The position numbers were made by a program, and so were the translations under genes. DNA of 64,000 nt from positions 43,214 through 107,213 of the forward strand of contig JACPPJ010000025.1 of assembly GCA_016191085.1 (NCBI GenBank), read 5' to 3'. This DNA is from Acidobacteriota bacterium. GTDB lineage: Bacteria > Acidobacteriota > Terriglobia > 2-12-FULL-54-10. The notes under the pieces are model-generated. The model saw nothing but the letters and a program-made list of their open reading frames with translations. It made no database searches and was not told the DNA's origin. Shown piece after piece: positions 1 through 8,730 of the stretch (position 1 is the first letter of the stretch; the number at the start of each line of letters is the position of its first letter).

Positions 1-1
1 C

Positions 2-637
2 GCCCAATCCCTTCGCCACGTGACAAACCCTTCGAACGCCAACAACCCCGATTATGGTGGAGCCGTCGAGGTGATGATTACGAGACCGGCGGGACCTACG
101 GACCCAAGTGCGGTTCCTACTGTTCCGAGCCTCTCAGGCGCTCGCTTTCTGCTGAAATACGGGTCTAACGGCAACGTCTTGATACAGCGACCGGAGAATA
201 ATCCGGGTGTTTACGGCTTTCTGATTTTCAAAAATAATCTGGACCAATTCGGTCTCAACATTTACGAGCCTGGCAATGCAGTCAATCCCAACAACGACAT
301 CAACTGGAAGCGGCCGATACCGGCTATTCTGGCGAACCGGGCGGGAAAAGGCTTAGTTGTTTACTACGCATTTGCGCCCGAGCTTCTGGTATCCTTGGAA
401 TTTGATCTGGCGGGCCATTGTTCGGGAGAGGCCGCCGATGCCAATTGCACAAATCTCAAGTACATGTGTACGACAGACGCCAACTATGCGTACCTAAACC
501 CCTCCGCTCTTTCTCCGGGCGATTCTCCCAATGCCGGGCCCGCACCTACGCCGGCGAATAATCTTTTTTTCAATCGGAGCACCGAGCTGAGACCGTTGAT
601 GAAGCAGACAGTGCTTTATTTGCTCAATAGTCCGTGA
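2..637 (+). CDS. C-terminal part of an unknown protein, 5' end outside the window
   Basis: The reading frame is open to the left edge with no stop before the GTG at 20, so the gene probably starts outside the window and the listed GTG is not a trusted start. The visible ~210 residues are rich in Pro, Asn and Gly. The stretch GKGLVVYYAFAPELLVSLEF and the closing run ending in LLNSP resemble the end of glutamine-amidotransferase-like or DUF4350-like proteins, but this is a weak impression. Two cysteine pairs in the last third suggest an exported protein. It ends 88 bases before the exopolysaccharide-like operon and is separated from it by a hairpin, so it is likely a separate unit. No function assigned. 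Confidence 0.55.
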   Translation, partial: AQSLRHVTNPSNANNPDYGGAVEVMITRPAGPTDPSAVPTVPSLSGARFLLKYGSNGNVLIQRPENNPGVYGFLIFKNNLDQFGLNIYEPGNAVNPNNDINWKRPIPAILANRAGKGLVVYYAFAPELLVSLEFDLAGHCSGEAADANCTNLKYMCTTDANYAYLNPSALSPGDSPNAGPAPTPANNLFFNRSTELRPLMKQTVLYLLNSP

Positions 638-639
638 AC

Positions 640-681
640 CGCTGAATTAGGCGGCACACCCAAATTGTTGCCTATTCAGCG
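640..681 (+). terminator. Hairpin after the first gene, terminator-like
   Basis: CGCTGAATTAGGC pairs with GCCTATTCAGCG across an 18-base loop, leaving one bulged T. It starts three bases after the stop at 637. The run after it (attctaatcgttt) is only moderately T-rich, so intrinsic termination is plausible but not certain. Confidence 0.45.
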
Positions 682-725
682 ATTCTAATCGTTTAGAACC
701 GCCAGCTCCGTGAAAGGTAAGTAGC

Positions 726-1487
726 TTGCGCAGGAAAGTCATTTATCCCCACAAAAGCCTGCGGCATATGCCCTTTGTTAAGAGTTTCTTGTTCCAGGGT
801 CTGGCCGTCGCCGCTCTGGCCGACACCCTGTTACTTTGGCAGATGCCCCGGATTCTCCAATGGCATTCGCAAGTGATCCAGACTTTTCTGGATTGGGCAA
901 GAGTCCCTTGGCAAATGGGGAGAGAAATCACGCTTGTGCCTGGAATCACTGCCAGGCTGCTACAGACGAGCTATCTAAATTATCAGGAGTACCCGTATTA
1001 TCCCTGGGCTTTTCTGGGAGGCGCGATCGCTGTGTTCCTAATCGGATACCGGTTGTGGCCGACGCCCATAAGGCCGCTGGTCTTCCTTCTGCCGGCGAGT
1101 CTTGCAATAACTTTAATTTACCTGGAAATCGTTTCCCCACTTGTTCCTTATACCCCGGAGGACTTCTGCTCCATTTGGTACCACGGCGAGGCTTATATTT
1201 GGCTACTTATTCCATGGATCTTCGCCGTGAGCTTCTTCACTTTGGCCGTGCCGTTTGTTATGAAAATCGGTTGGCTACCGCTGCTAATTTCCTACGCTTT
1301 CCTGTGGTCAGCGGTCCGGCTGACATTGGCTCTGACCACCTTTCATTACTTTGGGCCCATCTGGATGCCTTTCACTTATTTCATATTCGGCTTCTTAGCT
1401 GATTTCATGTACATTGTGACGTTCTACTCGCTGGCTTTGGACCGGGCGGCTAGGTGGCTGGCAACTCGAAGGGAGATTTGGCAATGA
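726..1487 (+). CDS. Multi-pass inner-membrane protein, first gene of exopolysaccharide-like operon
   Basis: 253 residues with about six hydrophobic segments (near residues 20-40, 95-112, 116-136, 155-178, 182-203 and 210-235), ending in a basic tail. No catalytic motif is recognised. The start is a TTG at 726 preceded by GAAAGGTAAG; an in-frame ATG at 768 (MPFVKSF) is a possible alternative. The stop overlaps the ATG of the glycosyltransferase by four bases (ATGA), a sign of translational coupling. By context it may be an accessory or export subunit for the polymer made by the glycosyltransferase. That role is inference only. Confidence 0.7.
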   Translation: MRRKVIYPHKSLRHMPFVKSFLFQGLAVAALADTLLLWQMPRILQWHSQVIQTFLDWARVPWQMGREITLVPGITARLLQTSYLNYQEYPYYPWAFLGGAIAVFLIGYRLWPTPIRPLVFLLPASLAITLIYLEIVSPLVPYTPEDFCSIWYHGEAYIWLLIPWIFAVSFFTLAVPFVMKIGWLPLLISYAFLWSAVRLTLALTTFHYFGPIWMPFTYFIFGFLADFMYIVTFYSLALDRAARWLATRREIWQ

Positions 1488-2854
1488 TCTTCGTGGCCAG
1501 AGCAATTGCATTGGTAGTCACGGTGGTGATGGTGACTTATATGCTCCGTCACTTTGCCTTTGCCCTAAACCGTCTGTTCCGCCATCAAAGAATGAATTAT
1601 ACGGATCTGGCCGGCTTTCACCTTCCCTCTGTTTCCATTCTGATCCCAATGCACAACGAGGAGGACGTGGCTCCGGATGTGCTGGAGGCTCTGCTGGAAG
1701 CAGACTACCCGCACGATCCGGAACGCTTCGAGATCATCCCCATCAATGACCATTCGACCGATCGCACCGGAGAAATTCTAGATGCGTACGCTCTGCATAA
1801 TCCGCTGATCAAGCCCTTGCACCGGCAAAACGGAGAGCGCGGCAAATCTCCAACACTGAGAGAAGCTACCAAAATCGCCAGGGGAGAAGTGCTGGTAATT
1901 TTTGATGCCGACTATGTTCCCGGCAGAGCGATGTTGAAATTTCTGGCTGCTCCATTTGCCGACCCGGAGGTGGGGGCCGTAATGGGGCGTGTGGTGCCTC
2001 ACAATGTCGGATCATCGTTGCTGACCAGACTCATGGACTTAGAACGCGCCGGAGGATACCAGATCAATCAGCAAGCTCGCTACAACCTGAACTTGCTCCC
2101 GCAGTACGGGGGTACCGCGGGCGGCGTTCGACGGGTTGCGCTCGAGGCCGCTGGTGAGTGGGATAGCAGCTCACTGACGGAGGACACTGAATTGACAGTG
2201 CGGTTGGCGATTCTCGGTTGGAAGGTTGCTTATATCAACCGCGCTGAGTGTTATGAGGAAGTACCGGAGAACTGGGATGTGCGCCGCAAGCAGATCGAGC
2301 GTTGGGCCATTGGCCACACGGAATGTTTTCATCGCTATCTCGGGAAAATGCTTCGTTCGCCCTGCCTGAGTTGGAAAGCCAAGGTGGATGGAGTCCTGCT
2401 TCTGGGTGTATATCTCACGGCGCCGCTGATCGTGCTAGGGCTGTTGGCATGCGTAGTACTCTTTTTTGGCGGGCAAACGTATCTCCCCGCCTTGACCGCC
2501 TTCTTTATCGCAAGCACGGCCTACAACTGCTTGGGTAATTTTGCCTCTTTCTTCGAAATCGGCACTAGTGTGGTTCTGGACGGAGGTCAGCAGCGGGTTC
2601 GTTTATTGAGCCTCAATATTGCTAACTCCATCTTCAGCACGGCGACGGTCACGCTTGCTCTCGCCAAATATTACGGACGTCGGTTTTTCGGCCGACCTCT
2701 TCCTCCCTGGAGTAAGACGAAGCGATTTCGTAATGGGAACGGAAATGGAAATGGCAATGGTAACGGCAGCGGCACCTCGGATCCTACATCGAGAGAACGC
2801 GGCCTGAAATTCATCTTGGCGAGAAACACTCTAAGAAAGTCTGTCACCTCTTGA
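1484..2854 (+). CDS. Processive-type family 2 glycosyltransferase (cellulose synthase-like)
   Basis: Membrane-bound GT2 enzyme expected to build a polysaccharide from a nucleotide sugar on the cytoplasmic face. One N-terminal membrane segment (about residues 5-25) precedes the catalytic domain. Visible motifs are PMHNEEDV (~55), INDHSTDRTG (~86), the DxD-type FDADY (~140), TED (~232) and the processive Q-x-x-RW as QIERW (~270). Two or three C-terminal membrane segments follow, then an Asn/Gly repeat tail. The ORF-track start at 1454 is too early; ATG 1484 overlaps the upstream stop by four bases. Its polymer is unknown. E. coli YaiP, next to the outer-membrane gene yaiO, is a possible parallel, as are cellulose and poly-GlcNAc synthases. 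Confidence 0.85.
   Translation: MIFVARAIALVVTVVMVTYMLRHFAFALNRLFRHQRMNYTDLAGFHLPSVSILIPMHNEEDVAPDVLEALLEADYPHDPERFEIIPINDHSTDRTGEILDAYALHNPLIKPLHRQNGERGKSPTLREATKIARGEVLVIFDADYVPGRAMLKFLAAPFADPEVGAVMGRVVPHNVGSSLLTRLMDLERAGGYQINQQARYNLNLLPQYGGTAGGVRRVALEAAGEWDSSSLTEDTELTVRLAILGWKVAYINRAECYEEVPENWDVRRKQIERWAIGHTECFHRYLGKMLRSPCLSWKAKVDGVLLLGVYLTAPLIVLGLLACVVLFFGGQTYLPALTAFFIASTAYNCLGNFASFFEIGTSVVLDGGQQRVRLLSLNIANSIFSTATVTLALAKYYGRRFFGRPLPPWSKTKRFRNGNGNGNGNGNGSGTSDPTSRERGLKFILARNTLRKSVTS
2731..2773 (+). repeat. Degenerate 6-bp repeat encoding an Asn-Gly tail
   Basis: Imperfect tandem units of the type GGAAAT/GGCAAT/GGTAAC encode (Gly-Asn)n near the C-terminus of the glycosyltransferase, after its last membrane segment. 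Such a flexible tail may vary in length by slippage in 6-bp steps without shifting the frame. Confidence 0.7.
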
Positions 2855-2870
2855 TATTGGTGGAATCTTC

Positions 2871-4895
2871 TTGATCCTGGTACTTTTACTCCTCTTCCTG
2901 GCACTGCTGGGACTAAATTTCTATTTTGGCGTTCGCGAATGGTGGCATCCCAAGGATAGCGCGCCCCTTCCCGTGGATGTGGAATACGTGCGAGTCGAAA
3001 ACTACTTCGGGAAGTCCTTTCGCACCAAGATGCAGGAATGGTTGCAGACGGCCTCCCCGGTCGAAACAACAAAGCCATGCGAGCCCCCCATGAAATCCCT
3101 ACTGGAAAAACCGAATCACGAGAGAATCCTGATCTTGACGGGCGGGTTGTTGAGCGGCGATGGCCATGAGGCATTGGTCTATTGTGAAGGCGACTTGCAA
3201 CTCTCCGACCACTGCTCGCTCCATCGCGAGGTGTACTGTCGAGGCAACCTAAACAGTGGAACCGGTGTGCAATTCCAAGCCCTTGCGGCAGATGGGGAAA
3301 TCATTCTAGGGCCCGAGAACGATGTGTCGAGATGGGTGGATGCACATCGTAAGATCCTGCTGGGGAGGGGTACGGTGATCCACAGCCGAGTGAGTTCCTC
3401 GGAATCAATAGAACTGGAAGAGCAAGTCGCTGCGCAATCTCTGTATGCCTCGGTGGTTTTTACGACAGGATATCGACCCTGTGAGCCGGCGGACATTGCA
3501 GCGCAGATGGAAGATTCCATAGAAGAAACTCCGGACGGAGTTGGCCAGCACGCATCGCCCTTCCCAGAGGATTGCTCCGTTTCACAGCTGGCTGCTGATA
3601 CTTGGCTGGTTCGCGGCGACCTGCATTTGCCCGAAGGCAAACGAGTGGCAACCAATATAATCGTCCGCGGTGCCCTTACCACCGGTCCTGATTGCGAATT
3701 TTGGGGGGATGTAAAAGCGGACCGCGCTGAGCTGGGTTTGCGCAACAGAGTTCATGGAAATCTCGTTTCCGGTGGCGGTATCGCGATCGGCGAATCCGGG
3801 TGGGTGGGCAAGAGTATCGCAGCGGAAACCGATATCTTGCTCCACTCCGGCGTGCGTGTAGGGACGCCAGCGATCCTGGCGGCAGTCAGCGCCGGGAAGG
3901 AAGTGAAGATGGAAGCTGACGTTGCCGTCTATGGCAAGGTGACAGGAGGCCAAGCCGTAAAATCGGTCGGCAAGATTGACGCTGATTGCGATGTGAAACC
4001 GCGGGCGAAGAAGAGATGGTTCGCTGTGACTGTTCTTCTGGCGCTGGTCATCTGCCAACTTCGGATGCCCGTATTTGCCCAGGCCGAGCGGCAGCTCCCC
4101 TTTACGCAACCGCAGGAGAACTCGAGTGCTCGAGCGGCCAACCCATCGGACCCAGCGCTGGGGGACCCGACCGGCAACTATCGGTTTCGCCTTGAGGCCG
4201 GCGGTTTTGACAATGCCGTCAGCAACAGGTTCGGCCAATGGTGGGGCGGCCTCATATCGCTCTCATACAAACCGTCGAACCGCGTCACTACGTCCGCCAG
4301 TCTCATCTCGCAAACTCGCCCGGCGGGAACTGAGCAACTCGTGACCTTGGATACAGTTATTGACTGGTCGAAATGGTTTTATACGCAGATAGGCGTGAGC
4401 GGTGGTGGAGCAGACGATCCAGCAGCTTTCTTCCCGCGCTACCGCTATGATATCAACGGCTTCTTCAAAGTTCCAGGAAAGCCGGCGCTGGTTCTCGACG
4501 GCGGTTACACTCGCCTGCAATTTGGAGCTCCCGTCGGTGGTCGCATCTCAAGAATGGGTGCCATTTATTATTGGCGGAAGTTTGTTTTCCAGGGAAATTT
4601 AAACTTCAACAATGTGCGTCCTGGCAACCATAAATCGAAGTCCGTCTCGGGTGCTGTTCAATATGGGCAGGAAGGCCATTATTGGATAGGCCTCACGATG
4701 GGTGGAGGGCGGGAAGCGTGGCAGACTCTGACTCTGACCCCTCAGGACGTTCAATTTACCAGTTACAGTACTTCAGTTTTCCTCCGGAAGTGGTTTACAC
4801 CTCGTCATGGCATGGCGTTTTCTTACAATTACGCGGTCAAGCGAGCTGCCTATAGAATCAATGGGGTGGATGTAAGATTCTTCGTAGATTTCTGA
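2871..4895 (+). CDS. Bactofilin-like domain fused via internal signal peptide to YaiO-like outer-membrane barrel
   Basis: 674 residues in four parts. (1) An N-terminal membrane segment (~1-20) followed by positive residues. (2) A repetitive Gly/Val/Ile-rich region (~80-365) with short beta-turn repeats like the polymer-forming bactofilin fold. (3) A basic stretch KPRAKKRW (~376), a hydrophobic run and a signal-peptidase-like FAQA (~402-405). (4) A C-terminal ~250 residues alternating aromatic/hydrophobic strands and ending in Phe, as in outer-membrane barrels, closest by eye to the YaiO family. The positive-inside rule puts the bactofilin-like part in the cytoplasm and exports the barrel. TTG 2871 is 17 bases after the glycosyltransferase stop. 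GTG 3993 could also start a free barrel precursor. Confidence 0.7.
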   Translation: MILVLLLLFLALLGLNFYFGVREWWHPKDSAPLPVDVEYVRVENYFGKSFRTKMQEWLQTASPVETTKPCEPPMKSLLEKPNHERILILTGGLLSGDGHEALVYCEGDLQLSDHCSLHREVYCRGNLNSGTGVQFQALAADGEIILGPENDVSRWVDAHRKILLGRGTVIHSRVSSSESIELEEQVAAQSLYASVVFTTGYRPCEPADIAAQMEDSIEETPDGVGQHASPFPEDCSVSQLAADTWLVRGDLHLPEGKRVATNIIVRGALTTGPDCEFWGDVKADRAELGLRNRVHGNLVSGGGIAIGESGWVGKSIAAETDILLHSGVRVGTPAILAAVSAGKEVKMEADVAVYGKVTGGQAVKSVGKIDADCDVKPRAKKRWFAVTVLLALVICQLRMPVFAQAERQLPFTQPQENSSARAANPSDPALGDPTGNYRFRLEAGGFDNAVSNRFGQWWGGLISLSYKPSNRVTTSASLISQTRPAGTEQLVTLDTVIDWSKWFYTQIGVSGGGADDPAAFFPRYRYDINGFFKVPGKPALVLDGGYTRLQFGAPVGGRISRMGAIYYWRKFVFQGNLNFNNVRPGNHKSKSVSGAVQYGQEGHYWIGLTMGGGREAWQTLTLTPQDVQFTSYSTSVFLRKWFTPRHGMAFSYNYAVKRAAYRINGVDVRFFVDF

Positions 4896-4934
4896 ACAGC
4901 CTTTCGGAGAAGCCCATGTTCATCATGCTTCTCA

Positions 4935-5792
4935 TCACTTAACGCACGAGTGATCACAACTCGCGACTGAGATACCGGTCAATTTAGCTGTTCTTGAAAT
5001 TCGGCTCGCTCTTTCTCGCTGCCATGAGGGTTGGGCGCGGCCCGGCATGACGGTGAAGCGCGCTGGGATGTTTCTTGGAAAACTGCGATCGAACTCTTCG
5101 GCAACTACCCAATGACACTCGCACACGATGGCTTCCAATCTCCGCCGGTCCACGATCTTAATATTGTTGTATTGATACTCTATGAGTCCGCCCTGGCGGA
5201 AACGAATCGCCGCTTTGGTCACTTCCGAACGGGGAGCGCCCAGTATCCGGCCCATGAATTCTTGGGTCATGGGAAATTCTTTGGAGCCGATCCGATCATG
5301 AATAGTCAAGAGCAGCCGGGCGAGCCGCCTTTTCAGCAAGTGGACACGGTTGCAAGCCGCGGATTGAGAGGTCATCAATATCTGGCATCGGATGTAATCC
5401 AATATTTTTCTTTGGAATATTCCGTCTCGCTGGAATTCAGCTAAAAATGCATCTGCCTTCATACGCAAAGCGCTGCCAGTGATCTCGACGACAGCCTCGT
5501 GAAAAGAGCTCCGGCCACCCAAGGCAATGTAAGTTCCAAGCAGTCCCGGGTTCCCAACGACCCCGACCTCGACGCTCTTGCCATCCTCCAAATAGGTGAG
5601 TAACGAGATTAAGGATTGCTCTGGGAAATAAACGTATCGCATTGGGCCATCGCATTCGTACAGAATTTCATTCTGGCGCAATGTGACCTGTTCCAGGCTG
5701 GGAAGCAGGCGCAGATAGTCCCGGGTGGGAAGAGCGACGAGCAGGCGATTGTCGGGCAAACGGAATTTCGGTGGAGGGAAAGCGAACTCCAT
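4935..5792 (-). CDS. Crp/Fnr family transcription regulator
   Basis: 285 residues. An N-terminal cyclic-nucleotide-binding-type beta-roll (~15-140, with YVYFPEQSLISLL and GNPGLLG) is followed by a long dimerisation helix and a Crp-type winged helix (~170-225) with the recognition-helix stretch GAPRSEVTKAA. No Fnr-type cysteine cluster is seen, so the ligand is unknown. The start is supported by GGAAGGA seven bases upstream. The C-terminal ~45 residues past the HTH are longer than in the paralogue at 6267 and are basic and unstructured-looking. It is divergent from that paralogue, with a shared ~470-base upstream region, which suggests duplication or mutual regulation. Confidence 0.85.
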   Translation of the reverse strand: MEFAFPPPKFRLPDNRLLVALPTRDYLRLLPSLEQVTLRQNEILYECDGPMRYVYFPEQSLISLLTYLEDGKSVEVGVVGNPGLLGTYIALGGRSSFHEAVVEITGSALRMKADAFLAEFQRDGIFQRKILDYIRCQILMTSQSAACNRVHLLKRRLARLLLTIHDRIGSKEFPMTQEFMGRILGAPRSEVTKAAIRFRQGGLIEYQYNNIKIVDRRRLEAIVCECHWVVAEEFDRSFPRNIPARFTVMPGRAQPSWQRERASRISRTAKLTGISVASCDHSCVK

Positions 5793-6266
5793 GGCGTCAT
5801 CCTTCCTATGTAAATCTCACGAGTAGTTGCCATGTTGCATTCTGCTTCTATATTCTGCCAGTTTTTCCGATCCAACAGCAATATCCCATAGTACTTTGGT
5901 CCCAAATTCGTACCAGGACAGACGAACTTCGTTTCCCCGAGCCTCGGCAAACGTTTCTCGGGCCAATTATAAATGCCACTCTGCAAAGCAATGTTCTTGA
6001 CGGATCAAACCCGAGATATTCTCTCTGGGCTCGCAGCACAGCGAGAACCAGAGTAATTGGCTTGTCTGATTTAGGCGGTAGTCTCCGCGAATTGTCGAAG
6101 TCTTGAGCAACGGCTGTCAAGGCACCGTCAGATGGGTCCTGCAAAATTCGCGCAAGACTATCGGATTTTCTGGAAATGCGCTGAAAACAAAACATGTTAC
6201 TCCATCGTCGCCCGGAATCCTGCCCGCATTTCATATTTGGTGGGCTGCTTGCAAGTATATGGGTAT
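5793..6266. other. Divergent upstream region between two crp/fnr genes
   Basis: 474 bases with no supported gene. Both neighbouring regulators read outward from it, so their promoters must lie here. I could not identify a convincing TTGACA/TATAAT pair or a clear Crp-type palindrome. ORF-track entries here (5771-6106 and others) look like chance frames. Confidence 0.5.
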
Positions 6267-6995
6267 ATGAAGCCAACGGACCCTGCCAGCATCTTGAACT
6301 TTGAATTGCCTAGGAATCGACTTCTACGAGGTCTACCCAGAACTGAGTTGGTTCGTTTGCTTCGCAATGTGGAGCCCGTTTCACTGGTACAGAATGACGT
6401 CCTATACGAACGCGGTGCCCGGATTCGATACGTCTTCTTCTTGGAGCAAAGCGTGGTCTCGCTGCTGGCGACTCTGAGCGATGGCACGAACGTTGAAGTG
6501 GCCGTACTCGGGAGTCGAGGCTTTTTAGGGGTTCCCCTCGCACTTGGCGGCCAATCCTCTCAGCATATGGCTATTGTCCAGATCGCTGGCAACGCGCTAA
6601 GAATGAAAGCCGAGACCTTCTTGACCGAATTTGAGCGTGGTGGCATTTTCCGAAAATTACTGCTGAACTATTCCCAATCCTTAATTCTAACCATCTCGGA
6701 AACCGCAGTTTGCAACGACCGCCACCCGCTGGACAAGAGGCTTGCCCGTCTCCTACTAACAATCCATGATGAATTCGGTTCTGCGGAATTTCCTACCACT
6801 GATCAGTTTCTAAGCGGCACGTTGATTGCCGCGCCTGCAGAAATTGCAAATGCAGCGGCTCTTTTCCACCGCGACAGATTGATTGACTATACGGGCGGCA
6901 CCGTTAGAATCCTTGACCGGCGAGGCCTTGAGGCAAACGCTTGCCAATGTTATCGGAAACTCAACAGAGCGTGTGACAGCGTCCTCATTCAGTAG
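6267..6995 (+). CDS. Crp/Fnr family regulator with degenerate HTH
   Basis: 242 residues from ATG 6267 (MKPTDPASILNF); the ORF-track start at 6132 adds a low-complexity leader and is unlikely. The beta-roll domain closely parallels the gene at 4935 (YVFFLEQSVVSLLATL, LALGGQSSQH). The helix-turn-helix region reads FLSGTLIAAPAEIANAAALF where the paralogue has FMGRILGAPRSEVTKAAIRF, so the Arg and Ser of the recognition helix are replaced by Ala/Glu/Ile. DNA binding may be weakened or changed. The ligand is unknown. It is followed by a PilZ gene in the same orientation about 250 bases on. Confidence 0.8.
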   Translation: MKPTDPASILNFELPRNRLLRGLPRTELVRLLRNVEPVSLVQNDVLYERGARIRYVFFLEQSVVSLLATLSDGTNVEVAVLGSRGFLGVPLALGGQSSQHMAIVQIAGNALRMKAETFLTEFERGGIFRKLLLNYSQSLILTISETAVCNDRHPLDKRLARLLLTIHDEFGSAEFPTTDQFLSGTLIAAPAEIANAAALFHRDRLIDYTGGTVRILDRRGLEANACQCYRKLNRACDSVLIQ

Positions 6996-7248
6996 TTAGT
7001 CGATGAAAAATGTCTTCTAGACCTTGCTTTGCCATGCGATTCACGTGACCAGGCCTTACTATGGCGCTCCAAGTTTGCCACCGTGTGAGTGCACTAGGTG
7101 ATACGCGGCCCGGCCGCGTACGGGCATCTCAGTAGAAAACGTGAACCGTGGGGCGTACACTGTCTTCGCTACAGGCAAGGTGAAACTCGTGGCTATAAAG
7201 TTGGTATTGATGAATCCGTGGACCGGACATAGCATAAGGAACGCAGGT

Positions 7249-7575
7249 ATGACGGACACAGCAGATAAGAGGTCCGCACAACGGTTCGCGATAACGTTGC
7301 CAGGAACCCTAATACTGAATGAGTTGCGTGGAGACGAAATCACATTCAAGACAAGAGACATCAGCTCTAGCGGAGTATATCTTGAATTTGGCACCCCTGT
7401 GAGCGTTGGATCATCCTTGCAGTTTGTTCTGACTTTCCCGCCAGAGATTACGAATGGTAACCCTCTCCGTGTGGAGTGCAAAGGAAACGTGATACGTGTC
7501 GAGAAGCACGGCGCGGACGGCACAGTTATCGGAGCAGCCGCCACCATCGAGCGATACCAAATTCTGAGGCAATAG
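7249..7575 (+). CDS. PilZ-domain protein, probable c-di-GMP receptor
   Basis: 108 residues from ATG 7249, which has AAGGA nine bases upstream; the track start at 7141 has no such support. The protein is a single PilZ domain with both halves of the c-di-GMP-binding signature: RSAQR (R8-x3-R12) and DISSSG (D37-x-S-x-x-G42). Small stand-alone PilZ proteins act as adaptors that carry the c-di-GMP signal to motility, polysaccharide or gene-regulation targets. It converges with an HD-GYP gene only ~30 bases away, so a c-di-GMP receptor and a probable c-di-GMP phosphodiesterase sit side by side, a few kb from the exopolysaccharide-like operon. Confidence 0.85.
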   Translation: MTDTADKRSAQRFAITLPGTLILNELRGDEITFKTRDISSSGVYLEFGTPVSVGSSLQFVLTFPPEITNGNPLRVECKGNVIRVEKHGADGTVIGAAATIERYQILRQ

Positions 7576-7605
7576 TCGTCCAGCAATCGTATCAGTACGG
7601 TCATG

Positions 7606-8730
7606 CTATGACGGTATATTTTTTTTCTGTCTGAAGCTTTCAATCATTCTGTCAATGGCGATCTTGTGGCGCTTAGCAACATCCTCGCCAGCGGCGATCC
7701 ACTCTTCGTCCGAAATTGCCTTAAAGACATCCACCACATCCTTGTCAAACTGGCTGCCGCTATACCGAATGATTTCTGTGCGCGCTTCGGCTGTACTGCG
7801 GGGCGAGCAATAGGGGCGGCCAGCGGTGATCACGTCGAAGGTGTCGGCCACAGCGAAAATCCGAGCTTCTATTGGAATAGAGTCTCGTTTTAGGTGCAAG
7901 GGGTATCCCTCACCGTCAATCCTTTCGTGATGAAGGAGGGCGACCCTTGCAGCCTGCTGGAGATGCGGGATACGTGAGAGAACCTGGTAGCCAAAGATGG
8001 AGTGATGTTGAACGATCCGAAATTCTGGAGCTGTTAGTCTGGCCGGTTTTAGCAAGATGGCGTCCGGGATGGCAATTTTGCCGATATCATGCAGCAGGGC
8101 GCCGTAGCTCAAATGTTTCATCAGAGCACTGCTGTAGCCACACCTTTCGGCCAACAACAGAGTGAATTTCTGCACCCTCAGCGAGTGTAGGTCGCGTTGG
8201 TGTTCCCGCGCGTCTAGCGCGGCTGCCAGCATTGCCAGTCCGGGCCTCTGCATTTCTCCCGCCCGCTGTAAGGCACTATGCAGATGCTCAGCGCGGTCGT
8301 GAAGAGTTTGTTCGACCAGCGTCTGGAATATTTCCTGCTCGATTACCGATAGCTGCTTTTCTAATGAGCGCTCCACATCAGCAACCAATTCCTCGCATGT
8401 GAACGGTTTGTGAATGCAGTCATAAGCCCCTATTTTCATTGCCTCGATCTCCAGGACCGAATCGAGAGGATCGCTTAGCATCAGGAACGCTGCTTGTGGA
8501 TTTGTGCGCAGACCCCGGCGTAAGAGTTGAACACCGGTCATTCCTGTAAGCCGCAGAGAGCAAAGGACCACATCGAACTGCGATTCTCGGAGAAGCTCCA
8601 AGGCTACAGTTGCTCTCGTTGCAGTTACACAGTGATAGCGAGGCGGAGGGAAACAGGATTGAATTGTCGCGACAACGTCATGGTTTGCATCGATGACCAA
8701 CAGTTCAATGGGATTTGGGAAATTTTCCAT
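7606..8730 (-). CDS. HD-GYP domain protein with degenerate receiver domain
   Basis: 374 residues from ATG 8730 (MENFPNPIELL), with GAGAG about ten bases upstream; the track start at 8775 is a TTG. The N-terminal ~120 residues are a CheY-like receiver, but the phosphoacceptor position reads VVLCSLRL (Ser58 instead of Asp) and the acidic pair near residue 14 is IDAN. Lys98 (HKPF) is kept. The C-terminal HD-GYP domain has HSLR, HDIGK (~204), HH (~231) and HHERIDGEGYP (~257-267), the residues needed for metal binding and c-di-GMP hydrolysis. The output domain looks active, but input by phosphorelay is unlikely. Confidence 0.85.
   Translation of the reverse strand: MENFPNPIELLVIDANHDVVATIQSCFPPPRYHCVTATRATVALELLRESQFDVVLCSLRLTGMTGVQLLRRGLRTNPQAAFLMLSDPLDSVLEIEAMKIGAYDCIHKPFTCEELVADVERSLEKQLSVIEQEIFQTLVEQTLHDRAEHLHSALQRAGEMQRPGLAMLAAALDAREHQRDLHSLRVQKFTLLLAERCGYSSALMKHLSYGALLHDIGKIAIPDAILLKPARLTAPEFRIVQHHSIFGYQVLSRIPHLQQAARVALLHHERIDGEGYPLHLKRDSIPIEARIFAVADTFDVITAGRPYCSPRSTAEARTEIIRYSGSQFDKDVVDVFKAISDEEWIAAGEDVAKRHKIAIDRMIESFRQKKNIPS

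Noticed and set aside
836-1402. 188-residue plus-strand ORF inside the membrane-protein gene
   Set aside because: Shadow frame of the gene at 726; no domain, and the real gene has coherent membrane segments and couples to the glycosyltransferase.
3179-4238. Several long minus-strand ORFs under the bactofilin-barrel gene
   Set aside because: Antisense shadows with Arg/Ser/Pro-rich composition and no recognisable family.
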